A stretch of 64,000 nucleotides of DNA, from assembly GCF_022201045.2 (NCBI RefSeq), contig NC_068560.1, positions 30,273,501-30,337,500 of the forward strand, written 5' to 3'. The position numbers and the translations under genes are program-made. Origin of the DNA: Citrus sinensis. Lineage: Eukaryota > Streptophyta > Magnoliopsida > Sapindales > Rutaceae. Under the pieces are notes generated by a model. That model did no database searches, had not been told where the DNA came from, and worked only from the letters and a program-made list of their open reading frames with translations. Positions 43,392-55,881 of this stretch are shown piece by piece; the stretch's first letter is position 1; the number at the start of each line of letters is the position of its first letter.

Positions 43392-46300
43392 TCAGAACTA
43401 TTCTTTTTGTGAGTATGAACGAGTTTCTCCTTTTATTATTTATTTATTTATTTTTAAGAAATAAGTACTGTGAACGAAGGAATAATTATTTGGTGTTTTG
43501 CAGTATGGACTCATGTTGCTTATTTTCTATTCAGCATTTAAACTACTGATCTAATTACACTACGTCGACATAGAAAATATGAGTCGTTCTGAGAGGACAT
43601 GACAGCGGTGCGAACAGATTTTGATAATTGTTTTCAAACAATATATGATATTGTATAAGTCTGTTCACACTTTCTGGAAGTTTCTCGAGTCTTTTTAAGC
43701 CACAAATTCAGCCGGGTTGTACATGTCTTGTTCTTAACTAGTTAAATCAAGTGATGCCCTTTTAAAACTCATCAAAAGTTTTATCTAAACTGTAATTTGC
43801 AGGACAAAAGGTCCGCAAAGCAAATGCATGGATTGCAATGTCTTTCTTTCTTGTAGTCTCTACAGTTGCATTTTCTTCTGTTCTCCTATATTGATCATAA
43901 ATGTTAATGTGCCTATTTAAAGGTGCGGCATAATTTTGGGCTAAGGTCACCTAATCCATGTATGTGTCTCAGTTTCTACGGTGTTCAGCCATATTTCAGC
44001 ACTGTGCATGTGTACTTATGGCAAGAATAGGAATTTGTGCAATCTTTAGGACTTGATGTGTTTAAGTAAATAACCAACTAGCTAGATTGGAATATTTTAA
44101 GTTGTAAGTTCATTTGGAGGTAATAGAGGAAATCAATTGGCAATTTGGGATTGGACAATTGTTGCCAAAATGCAAAGGATGATGTGGAATGTTGGATGTT
44201 GCTGTTGAAGGTTTATTAGTTCTTTAGGTCTCTGGTGCATGTCTTTTGTTTAGAAGTTCAGATTGAAGGCAATCAACTAAATTTGTTTTTTAATAGAACT
44301 CTGTGCATTTGGCAACTGAATGGGGGAGAACTATAGGAAAGAAAATCTATTCTTGAGCTGCAACTTTGGACCTTGCAGCAGAGTGTTCTAAATTTATGTC
44401 AGAGAACTTCAGTAGTTAAGTACTTCCTTGCTATGGTGCATTCCGTAGTGAGAATTGGTGAAACCTCAGATATTAATGCTAACTTCTATAGCCGCTATCT
44501 CCTTTTGGATAGACATGAAAGAGAATTCTCTAGGTCAGCTCACAAACTTTTTTTAGGACATTACTAATGATTAATTGCATGCACCTATGAGATGCGTGGA
44601 AACTAGCTTATGGAAATAAGATACGCATGGAGAAAATGTGGTGTGATTTAGGATATAGCTTAGAAACTTATGCCTGCACACACAACTAAATGATTTCATC
44701 ATCATCATTCACTTGCTCATGGCACTTCTTTTCTGCTTTCTTGCTATATGGTTTGATCAATATCCTTTAATTGGCAAATTTCTCTATTAATCTTGTCATT
44801 GAGTTGGTGAATATCTTGTGAATGCAGGTTTGCTGATGGTGGTGGAAAAAGACGGGGCAGAAGAAGAATCATGGAAGGACTGTTTATAAATATTAGATGG
44901 AAAGATAAGAAGTGGTGTTTATAAATATTAGATGGAAAGATAATTCAAATTCCTGATGGTCATTATTGTGTGCCCTTGGCCATTCTGTAGATGCAATTAG
45001 AAATTTCAGGTATTTTGGTCTTTAATACTAAACGTTGATTGTTCAGCGCACCATTTGAAAATTGAAATGCTTGTACCTATCCCCAACGGGGAAATGTTAT
45101 AGTTGAAGCTCCAATCCCCAGCCTCCTCGTCTCCAATTTAAGGCATATCCGGGGAAACTGTAATAGATTTTGCATTTGCTTTATTAATGTGTGAGAAAAA
45201 TTCCTGCTCTATTTGAATATTTTATTAATATTTTTATTTTTTCCTCACAGTTTAGCAACAAAACCATCTCTTGAACTGTTTCGCGTCATTTGTATGCCAG
45301 AAGGTTGCAGTTGCAGTTGCAACCATATCTATATGTTTCACTTCACCCGCCTAGTTTGAGAGCGGAGCAGCGTCGCCTGATTAAATTATATGGGACTCAA
45401 GATAACAAGTCAGTCATCTCAAAACAAACTCATTTTTCTTTTTTAAATTAATGGATCCATTATTATATCTTATCTACCTAACCAGAAAAATTTGGAGAAA
45501 TTTTAAGGCTACTTTGTTTGGCATTCTCCATGGGTCAAAACTTGAGAATAAAAAATAAGATTCTTCCTCCTCTTCAAAGTGGCTCTTATGACAAATTACG
45601 ATTATTTTAATATGTTTGATTTGGTTCGTAAAAGAAATTCGTTCTGGTCGATGACGACTTTCGGAGTTGAGGATATTGGTTAATTCAATCAGTCAATAAA
45701 TTAATTAATTCTTATAGTATAGGACTTGAGTATTATGAAGATCTATTTAATGAAGTAACCGTTTAAAAAAAAATCTCATTTTTTCGAGAGTTTTTAACTT
45801 AATAAAATCACTTATAATCTTGAGAATAATTCACATTAACATTGTGCGATGTCGGCCGTCAGCGTAACCTTTTTAGGTGGCACCGTGCAAGACACGTGTT
45901 AAAATATTTGGGAGGTTGCGTGGTCTTAGAAAATCCGTCGTTATGTTTTACTTGTCAATCCCCAGAAATGGAGGTCTGAATCAAAACACTTTACCTCGTT
46001 TATCAACAGCAACTATTTTTATCTTCAAACGATAATGATATCGCACCTATTAACCTGAATTTTCTCCCCAAAAAAAAAAAAAAATTCCTGGATTTCTTTC
46101 TTTATTATTACAAGAGACTGGCCGATAATTTGAAATCTAATTACGGGTTTTGAAACTCAGGTGCACGCGTCTTTTCCCTTTGCCTTATTTGTTTTGTTTT
46201 AGCTTTAATTCGTTTCAATTGCATGTCCTTCCTAGTAAATGGAGTTATATATATGAATCAATTATACAGATTACAGAATGGCAATGGCCGGTGAAGTATA

Positions 46301-46587
46301 TTAATGATAATGATAGGATTCAAAGTAAGATATTATGGTGATAAGACCTAGGATAAGAGATTAGGGATATGAATTAATTACAATTATATCAATAATAGCA
46401 GTAATGATATTTAATATAGCTCATAAATTATACCCTTATGACAAGGATGAGAATAAGAGATATTATCTCTCTGCGTATCCAAGAAGAGGGTTCTTTTTCT
46501 TGCTTGTAGTTTATCTAATTATATTTGTCTACTATTGTTTGATGAATTCCCCCCTTTTTTTTCTTTTGTGGTTTAAAGATTAAACAG
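43392..46587. other. Probable 3' UTR with intron, then intergenic DNA
   Basis: A candidate 3'-UTR intron runs from GTGAGT at 43410 to GCAG near 44827. At 44881-44944 the unit GTTTATAAATATTAGATGGA followed by AAGATAA is duplicated with period 35. Beyond about 45200 the sequence is AT-rich intergenic up to the HHP start, with no other gene seen. Confidence 0.45.
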
Positions 46588-48604
46588 ATGATGAATAGTC
46601 ATAGTGAAAGTTCTGTTGATCCATGGGAAACATGTGATCTCTTGGATTGCAAAGAAGGCAAGGCCAAAAAAAACTGGAAAAAAGCAAAATGGCATCTTGT
46701 TGAGTACCAAAAATTACCATTGTATTTGAGGGACAATGAGTACATTGTGGGTTACTACAGATCAGAATGGCCTTTGAAGCAGATCCTTCTTAGCATCTTC
46801 TCCATTCACAATGAGACTCTCAATGTCTGGACGTAAGGATTTTTTTCTTATTAGCTTTCAATTTTGATTATAATTTTTGCTTGCAAAATGCACTCTGTCA
46901 ATCATAGTGTTGATGATGATTCATGAATTAGTTTTCTCTATGCGTCTCCTTGGCATCAAAAAGCTTTATGAACTATTTCTTTGCCTCTAGATATGTTGTA
47001 ATTGTAAACATATTTTGTCATTCTTATAAGATATACCGTTGCATTATCTTTGATGCATGCCATTTTTAGGCAAAGAAGATGTAGACCAGCTTGTCATGTT
47101 CTCCATGCTCAAAACTATTCATTTTTGTTCCAGGCATTTGATAGGGTTCTTCCTTTTCCTCTTTCTTACCATTTACACGGCAATGAGGGTTCCAGCGGTT
47201 GTGCATCTAGATTCCCTCCAACGCTTCCGTGACATGCTCCCGGTTGCTGATTGGCACAAGATTCAAGAACAACTCTTGAGTTGCTTTCCTTCGATGCCTA
47301 ACATACCTGATCCTCATAGATTAATGGATGTCTTAAAGATAAAGATGTCTTGGCCTTCAATGGATTTTCTCACATCACTTTCAGGTTTGGCATATATCTC
47401 TCCCTGATTTCTTGCCTAAACATTTATCTCAAGTTTATCTAACAGTTGATTGTGTTTTCTGTAATTTAAGCTACCACATCTTTAGTTACTGTTATTAATT
47501 TTTAAGCTTGTTCTTCTTGCTTATTTAAGCTTTAGGTATATTCATGTTCTTATTTATTGTGGTTCAATTGAGATTCCTCAAATGGGAAAAAAATATCACT
47601 TTTCTAAAGTTACATAAATGAAAACCAAACTGCCCACCAAACTCTCATATGAGTGGGATTCAAATCCCGAACCTGTTGTGCTATTCCAAGAGATCTTATC
47701 AATTGATCCCATTGGTACACACCTTTAGAGAGTTGTTCTTGCAAGAGTTTGCATGGTATCAACCAGGAGGTTTGCAAGTTTTAAACCTGTTTAGGTTTTT
47801 TAACTATAAACCTGCATTCTAGAAACGTATCTAAATGCTTAGAGATATGCCTTTGGAATTCAGGACCAAGTTGCTTCTCCCGTTTGATGTCTTACTGTTG
47901 TTTCTCCAGTATCAGGCCTAACGTCTTCACTTAACATTTAAATGAATGCAGCATGTCTAAAAGATGATGTGGTCAACAAGTTAGCTCCAATTACAGTTCA
48001 GGCAATCACAAGATGGCCCATTTTCACATTCTTAGGAGGAGCCATGTTCTGCTTGCTAGCCAGCAGCACATGCCACCTCCTTTGTTGTCACTCAGAGCGC
48101 CTTTCCTACATAATGCTCAGACTTGACTATGCCGGAATTGCTGCTCTCATCTCGACATCTTTCTACCCTCCTATCTACTACTCATTTATGTGCTACCCAT
48201 TCCTTTGCAACCTTTATCTGGGGTTCATAACAGTGTTAGGTATTGCCACCATCGTCATCTCTCTCCTTCCAGTTTTCGAGAAGCCCAAGTTTCGGAGCTT
48301 TCGAGCTTCCCTCTTCTTTGGAATGGGCATCTCAGGGGTTGCACCAGTACTTCATAAGCTAATATTGTTTAGGGATAAACCAGAGGCCGTCCAAACCACT
48401 GGTTATGAGATATTAATGGGATTGTTCTATGGGTTTGGAGCCTTGATCTATGCCATGAGGGTTCCGGAGAGATGGAAGCCTGGCAAATTTGACATTGCTG
48501 GGCATAGTCATCAACTGTTTCATGTGTTGGTAGTGGCAGGGGCTTATACACATTATCTTGATGGGCTAGTTTACCTCAGGTGGCGGGACTTAGAAGGTTG
48601 TTAG
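46588..48604 (+). CDS. HHP4: Heptahelical PAQR membrane protein, HHP4-like
   Basis: Plant member of the progestin/adipoQ receptor family (HEPTAHELICAL PROTEIN), multispanning proteins with a buried metal site. Three exons, 46588-46832, 47134-47384 and 47952-48604, give 382 aa, equal to the Arabidopsis HHP4/HHP5 class. The cytosolic N-terminus has WHLVEYQKLPLYLRDNEYIV, YRSEWPLKQ and HNETLNVWTHLIG, the family's signature. A long loop (residues 110-165) separates TM1 and TM2. Metal-ligand motifs are intact: CHLLCCHSE after the first conserved Ser, RLDYAGIAAL with the Asp, and GHSHQLFHVLVVAGAYTH near the C-terminus. The end is WRDLEGC. All introns are GT-AG. Arabidopsis HHPs are linked to hormone, sugar and cold signalling; the exact role here is inferred. 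Distinguishing HHP4 from HHP5 is not secure. Confidence 0.92.
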
Positions 48605-51600
48605 AGATTAGCCGAGCTTCATATGGCATCTCGACCATATGTACTGATTGGAAAAAACTAGACAGATGAATCTTTGCATGTAGCTAGTCATACTGCTTTA
48701 GCTTGAATGAGATGTATTGATGATCTCCAAAGTAATAAGAAGAACACGAGGTCCTGTCGAACACTCTAGAACTTCAATTTATTATCAGTATTGGGAAAGA
48801 CTGAAGAAAAATTCTGAAGGAAAAAAAAAATCTGGGAATCTAATGCACAAAACTTTGTTCTTTTGAGCATCAGTTATATTAAATGACTTGTGATCCTGAT
48901 CCTGGAATGAATAATTTTAACTGCGCGAAAGGTGAAAATTTTGCTGCAACCAAATGCAAACTTTTAGTGGACCAAAAACTCAGCGTAGCCGTACGAGATG
49001 GCAGGCTGGGCGGGCAATTTCATTTAAAGCCCTCAAATCAGCCATGCAAGTTGGACGGTGAGGCATCAATCCATGACAAAAGACGACACGATGCTCGGGG
49101 CCCCAAATTTTGGATGGGGTCTCCGATTTTCCCTTTTTTCTAAAAGTGTCCCAGCTGTGCAGAGCAGCCAGACGGTTGAACATTCTCATGAAGCCCTCTG
49201 GTTGGATCTTACAAAGTTACATAATAATATAATTTACATCTATTTATTCATCTATTTATTAGTTATTAAATACTAACTAATAAATACTTTTGGGATATTG
49301 GGTACAACAATTCTTGAGTTGATGTATGTAAGTTGTAATATTGGGTTAAGTTACTGAGCCATACCCTAATTAGAAATGGGCTTATGAGATAAATGTCGGG
49401 TTCAAATAGCACATCACCCGACCTTCGGTGGTTCCGTTTAGTACTAGATTCCCCAAGCAAAACGAGTTGACCAGTATTAATTTGGTATCTAAAATTTTCA
49501 CTTAATTTTAATCAATGTAATTCGATGCCAAAGTGCCAAAAAGCCACGCCTACCGGCCTGCGTTGCCCCGGGGGTTACTTACGCTGGGTTTTGTCTTGTG
49601 GTGAACATGCCGTCGGACTTGGGCTTACAAATCTGTAGGCCATGAAATAAACAAGTGGCCTTAGGAGTTTACCAGGCAAGCTGGAGACGCCAGGTAAAGA
49701 GCTAAAATAAATAAATAAATAAAAAAAAAATTAAAATGGAATACAGAGCAACTCTATGATTATTCTCATAATATTACTTGGATCATAAGTGGAACAAGCT
49801 AGCGGTGTTGAACCAATAAATAGGGAAAATCATTTTACACACCATCGATCTATGAATTTTAGTAATTTATTTACCTCGTTTTTTTTTAAATAAATAATTC
49901 ATGATTAAATAGCTTTCACACTACCTACAACCATCAATATTTCAATTTTCTATAATCACTGTGCTAGGACAATTGACAATTGATTGAGGTCTCAAATTTA
50001 TTACTTTCTCATTAAAAAAATAATAATAACTTTTAGATAATTATTCATAGCAAATTCTTTTGGATTTTCAATCTTCATAATAAGTAATACGATCTCAATC
50101 CTCTAAATCGGGTCGTCGATATACACTACTGACCTTGCAATTGGCCAGAAAAATATCACTATATCAGTAGCTCTCATGCTATCACCACAATTCATTCCGT
50201 TTCCGATTAAATATCAGGCCAGCCTTTGCCTTTTGCAGCCTCCTAAAGCAGAAAAAATGTTTCGTGGAAACCCCAAATCCCTATCCTTAAGTCAAGAGAC
50301 CGGCTGTGATGGTGGCCCGCGCATAAGAATACTTCTCATTCTCTTCACCCAAGGCCGTCGGATATCATATCATTGCTTCAAATCCAACAGTTGTTCCGCG
50401 AACAGACAAAGTCAATAAAACAAATAAGTTGAATGATATTTTTAAGTGTTGAACTTAAAAACCTAAAAGTGAACAACCTGTCAGCCGTACTCTTTTAATT
50501 AATTGCTCATGGTCGTGCATTTAATGCTAATTTGTACCCCTGGAAGCCATAGCTAGGAACACAGCTAAAGTTGCTTCTTCGAATATTACTTTCCTGGAAA
50601 CTTAAACCACGGAATAGCAGTAACTTTTTATATTTTACATAAAAATTGATAATACACGATACATTTGGTGGAATTTTTGGCAATTGAATGAAGCTAAAAT
50701 TTACGGTCTATAGGGGCTCCATTCAAATAATTACCCCGTAGCCAGTCCTGCTTCTTGGTTCAAAATGGAGCAGTTCGCTTGGGGAAGGGAATCCCATGCC
50801 AAGAGCTAGGGCAAGATCAAGATCAACATCAATGGTCGTCAGCAGATCAAAACCGTTGATAGACGTGCATGAATCATGATGATCTGTTCGATAAAAGCCC
50901 AAAAACATGGCCACTTGTATCCGGATGGAATTTTCCTTTACCTTTAATTTTCTCTCTGTTACTGCCATCCATGCACTTTCTAGTGTCAACGTGCACGCAT
51001 GTAGTGCCTGTCTATATATATGATCGTTATCATACGCAGTGAAATAAATAATTAAATAAACAAAATAAATCTCATCTAATAATTAATATTGTACTTGTTA
51101 AAGTAATAAGTTGTGTTGTCCGAGAGTTGTTAAGTAATATTGTACTTTTAATTTAGTTAACTTAAAATGTTGGCAGAAAAGTTAGAGAAAAAAAAAAGTA
51201 ATTGCGTTAAAAAGAGCTTGTAACCGCAAGAGTGTGTGTATAAGAGAGCTTGCTTACAAGTTGATTGTCCGCTTCTTACTTATAAGTTATTGTTTGAAAT
51301 ATTAAGTGTCATGTTCTATTTATAAGGAGGTTTGCCTAACTCTACTAAATTCTACAGGCTTCTATTGTAGAGAGTTCTAATAACTTAAAAAACCCTTTAT
51401 GACCCATAGTGATCTAGAGCATTTTATGTACAAAGTATTATAAAGATTGCATTTTATCACTTCCTAGAGAATTCTTAAATTATTTATAAGGAATGTGTTA
51501 GAAATGAAATCTTATAGAATCAACTCGAACTAATACCTCTTAGACTTGTCTAATTAGTCGGTTTGGCTTCAAATTTAGACGGTCCGTAGCATGGTAACAA

Positions 51601-54600
51601 TAAGTGATAAAAATTCGGTCATTGAAATGAAACCTAACCGGCCAAGCTGCCAAGGGTATGGACGGTCATTCTGAAAATGACATGACATTTAATTGTCAGG
51701 TTTGCTCCACTTTTTTTATTTTTCGGTCTTCAAAACTTATTATCAAATTTCTCTAAAATTAAGAAAATAAAAATATTAATAAGTGTACTGTGTGTAAATA
51801 AATAAATATTGAATTTAAATCCAATGTATATATATATGAACTGTAATGATAGTTTCTTTTGCAACTTGATTAAGTAGTCGAGAATCATGCGTACAGTTGT
51901 AAGCATGCTGGTTTTTCTTTGGAAAACCAAAGCAGGTAGCAAAATACAGATTTGACTTTTAATACATTGATAGAGACTGAGAGTTTGTTCGTTTTAGCCC
52001 ATGAGAAAGAAATGAAGTGATTGAGATTTCTTCAAGAATATTGGAAGCTAGGGTTTGAATTTTGAGATCAGTTTCCAAGATCAGAGAATGGCAACTGGTT
52101 AGCTAGCTTTGACCTTTGCAATATATATTGTTGGGGAGAGGGGACCATGCATATGATATGCATGTTAGCAAATAATCTCAAGCTGCTCGGTGCAGGCACA
52201 GCCCATTATGTGTTGGTAATTATTTATGGATTTTGAATGATACTATTAACTTAGAAGGTAAAATTCTAAAAATAATATTAACTTTAATAAGAAATGTGAA
52301 CTGAAATGAGTGTTCTTAGACAAATCAAGAGAAAAGAATCAAAATGAAATAAGAAATTAAAAATGAAATAGAGTATGCACAAAAGAGTGAGATTAAAGTT
52401 CTTTTTTCTTTTTTTTCAGGAAGCAAAGAGCGAGATTGAAGTTGAGATTCTAATACAAACTTAAAGAAATGGGTTGACCTAAAAGCTTAGTTGATAAACA
52501 AGAATTTAAACCTCAAAGCTTAAGTTGATCATAAATTAGAATTTTGACCATAGTTTCAAAATCAGGTCTTTAAGGAGTAGAGTTGAAAAGCTAGCTGTCA
52601 AAGAAATCCTCAAAGCAACCATTAACGTTTAACCTCGAAGCAGCACAAGGCAACTAGCTAACTAACACACAGAGATTACGGATTATGGACTGGCAAAGGG
52701 CCACAAGCTAGCCAAGGGCATGTGCGTGTGAGTTTATTGTCTTGGGACCATTTTGATATTCAGACGAATTAAGATCCTACTATTGGCCCCATTATGGAGT
52801 CACATATAATCATTGTATAACAATTAACAAATCGATCAACCTCCAGCTTTTCACATTTTTAAGGGTCACTGATACACATTGTACGTCACGCTCTCCTTTT
52901 TATAATCTCGAGTAGAAGCAGCAACCTTTGTATTAATTACCAATCATGCAGATTCTGGTCATCCATACCGATAGATGGAGAAGTCTATGTTACGGCTTCT
53001 GTAAGTAACAGCAGCCAATGCGGAACTTCCACGGGTGCTAGAGGAGAGAGAAAGAGGTCCCAATGCAAGGTGATGGATATGGGTAAGTTCGAAGCTGTTA
53101 CTTGCAGCTTCTGCACCGTAGCCATGTCCCCGATAGATACCGCCCTTATGCCGTACAGCTGTTTTCTTCGGCTAATTGGTTAGCCCTCTATTCACTCGAA
53201 GAAGCAAATTCTGATGATCCATATCTGATAGAATATATCTTTTGTGTCTTTCATGATCCTCCGGTGGTAATTTTTTATCAAATGAGTAGAGAAATTCGTT
53301 GGCCTAAAGCCATGTTTAGTATTGCGGTGTTGGTTCGTTATAATTTTTAAGTTACAGAATTAAAATATTTAATAATCACTTATTATTATGATTTAAAAAT
53401 TATCTTATTTTATCCTATATTTATATGATGAAAAATATTATTTTTTTATCAAATTTATTATTTAAAACATATATTAACCACACACTATCGACTTATGTTT
53501 ATCGACTACAGTTTTTTTTTTTCTCACCACCTCAATATAAAATAGAATCTAACTCATACTAAAAAAATAAATAAATGTTGAGTGTTTGCCTCAAGTTAAC
53601 TTAAGATTCATTTTCAAACGACATGCGATAATGTCTCGAACATGAATATAGAAATTATGAAAGCTGTAAAGATATAGTGATGAAGTGGTTCCGACGTCAA
53701 GAGGGTAATAGGTTACGAAAAATGTCGAGAAATAGGAAGTAAAATGTCAAAAATATTACAGGAGAAAGAGTAAGAATTCACCACTACTACCAGTAGGGCC
53801 CAAGAACAGCTATATGGAATGTACCAAGGATGGAATTTCTACCTTAAAATGGCGGAAAGTTTCCTGTCTGTAAGCATCAATACAAACACTACATCATGAC
53901 ACATCAATCGTGTATTTATTTTTCCCATTTATCTAACTTAACAGCTCCATCATTTTGCTGTATGTTGATGTCCTGCTGTGTAAGATAATACGTTTTTTTA
54001 GCCAAACATGCAGACCAAATATTTGCACAGAAGGTACGCGGAAATATATTTAAAAAATTTGGAAACATAAAACAAAAAAATCAAACCGAGACAACTTTAA
54101 CTTTTTAATACTTGTGGTCAATTAAAGCATCTTTAGTCTCAATCTTAAGAACGCCGATGAGGACCAGGTCTCTAAATTGAGACCAACCAACAACGCAACA
54201 AAGTCAAAAAGACTCCACTAGTTGCTTCTAAGTAATTAGCGTGACATCCAACTATATTAATCGTACTGTGACTCCCTCATTGAAGAAATTTTGGATTTAC
54301 CCTTTAGATTTAATAGTTGCTGCTTAAAAACATGAACGGTTGGTAACTTTTAAGAACAAATTGCTTCCATTCATGTTATCTAGCTATTAAAATGTGGTAT
54401 GAATCGAGTCGTACTGGACCCATCAATTAATATGGATTTTGGAAATTATCTATCAAGCATTATTGATGTATAGTTGTAAAATCCAATAAGTTTGCAAACT
54501 CAACTGTGATCTGTCCATTTCAATAGTTCAATTTTTTTTGTGGTGACGGAATATTATGAAAGCTGTTTTTAGTCTTCTCGGTAAAAAAAAAAAAAAAGCC

Positions 54601-55206
54601 AAGAAATTCAAAAAACAAAAGAAAAGACGAAATCTGATACATGGATAAAATTTGTTTTCTGATTTTAGTCTTATGCTCATTATGTAGTTAAAAGGATGAC
54701 GGGGATTAACAATGAAACATGTCTGTTTTGTTGAAAGGAAGACAGACCATGAAAATTTAATTAAGGGGTTTATTTTTTATTATATGTAAAATATTGTCAA
54801 CTACCAAGAGTCAAAAGATGTGATACAAGTGAAAAATACGTTGAAAATTTACACTGAAAGTGAAAGGACACGAGTAGTGGCAGCCCCATTCTAGTAGAAA
54901 GATCAAAGCTGAAGATAACTACTGTTACCATACCAATTTCTACTGTTTCCTTTCTCTTTCTCACGCTCACACAGCCACACAAAGCCAACTGGCAATTTTG
55001 GTTGATCCACTGAGTTAAAAAATAAGATGGAGCAAAGGAAAAAACTAGTCTAGGATTTGAGTGTGATGTCATTTGGTTTATTTTTATTTTCTCTTGCTCT
55101 TCTACTTAAATAGACAAAGAACTTGAATGAGAGCGTGGGTGTTTGCACTTTCATTTTCTTTAAAAAGGCATTGGTTGAAGAGAGTGTCTTAAGTGTATTA
55201 GTAATA
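48605..55206. other. 6.6-kb stretch with no supportable gene
   Basis: I read both strands and found only short ORFs without family content (for example 48883-49143, 50176-50418, 50723-50989, 53102-53350). The region has AT-rich blocks, T-tracts and scattered mononucleotide runs. No terminal inverted repeats with clean target duplications were recognised. The right end (about 55080-55200), with the TACTTAAATAGA motif, is the promoter of the SOB FIVE-LIKE gene. Confidence 0.5.
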
Positions 55207-55881
55207 ATGAATCTATCCGCTTCACAATGTAAATGTAGTAGCAGTGGCAGTGGGTGTGAGTCTGGGTGGACTTCGTACTTGGATCAAGCATCTCTTTCAA
55301 GAAACAGATACCAATGCTATAGTCTTGGTGATGGACATAATGAAGAAGAAGAAGAAGATGACTTGTCCATGGTGTCTGATGCATCTTCAGGGCCTCCTCA
55401 TTATTGCGAACACGATGAAGATTGCTTTGATGAAAAGGGTTCTTTTTATTCTCCTCATTTGCCTTCCGAATTGGCCCCGGCAAAGAGCAAAAACAAAAAA
55501 AAGATCAAACAACAACAGCATAATTCATATCTCGATGACACTGCTAGCTCCCCTGTCAAGGCAAGTTTCAATGACATTGCTAATTGTTCATAAATTTGTA
55601 GTCTTGGGAAACAAATTTTAGCTAATGGGTTCCTGAAACTTCCTTATTTGTACAGAAAAATATCAGTTTCTCCAAGAATGAAGCTTCAGTGGAGCAGGTT
55701 TTGGGGTATTCACAAGGCTTCTCTACAACACATTTAAGGGTACTGTGGTCGCTATTCTCTCTACCACTAGTATATAAAATGTCCGTCTTCTTATATCCTG
55801 CCAATTCTCTTGCAGGGAAAATCAACTTTCAAAAAGCATTTTGATTTCTTGCCATCCTCTCTGGCTGGAAAAAAATGTTAG
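55207..55881 (+). CDS. SOB FIVE-LIKE (SOFL) protein
   Basis: Small plant-specific protein of the SOB5/SOFL family, whose Arabidopsis members raise cytokinin levels or responses when overexpressed. Three exons, 55207-55560, 55656-55739 and 55816-55881, give 167 aa. I chose the second in-frame ATG (MNLSASQCKC) because family members start just before the first motif; an earlier ATG at 55123 would add 28 residues. The two family motifs are plain: CESGWTSYLDQ (residues 17-27) and DDLSMVSDASSGPPHY (51-66). The C-terminus matches the third conserved region, VLGYSQGFSTTHLR/GKSTFKKHFDFLPSSL. Intron 1 begins with GC (AAG then GCAAGT), the exact GC-AG consensus; the nearby GT would shift the frame. The last intron is GT-AG. 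Nuclear/cytoplasmic role unknown. Confidence 0.9.

Noticed and set aside
47570-47730. tRNA-like GGATTCAAATCCCG motif in HHP4 intron 2
   Set aside because: A single B-box-like match without A box, poly(A) or target duplication; might be an old SINE scrap but not supportable.
48883-49276. Three overlapping ORFs in a GC-rich patch after HHP4
   Set aside because: Different frames and strands, no motifs; probably spurious.
53102-53350. 82-codon ORF (HRSHVPDRYRPYAVQLFSSA...)
   Set aside because: Protein-like in feel, but I found no family match, no neighbouring exons in frame and AT-rich decay after it. Could be a gene fragment; not supportable.
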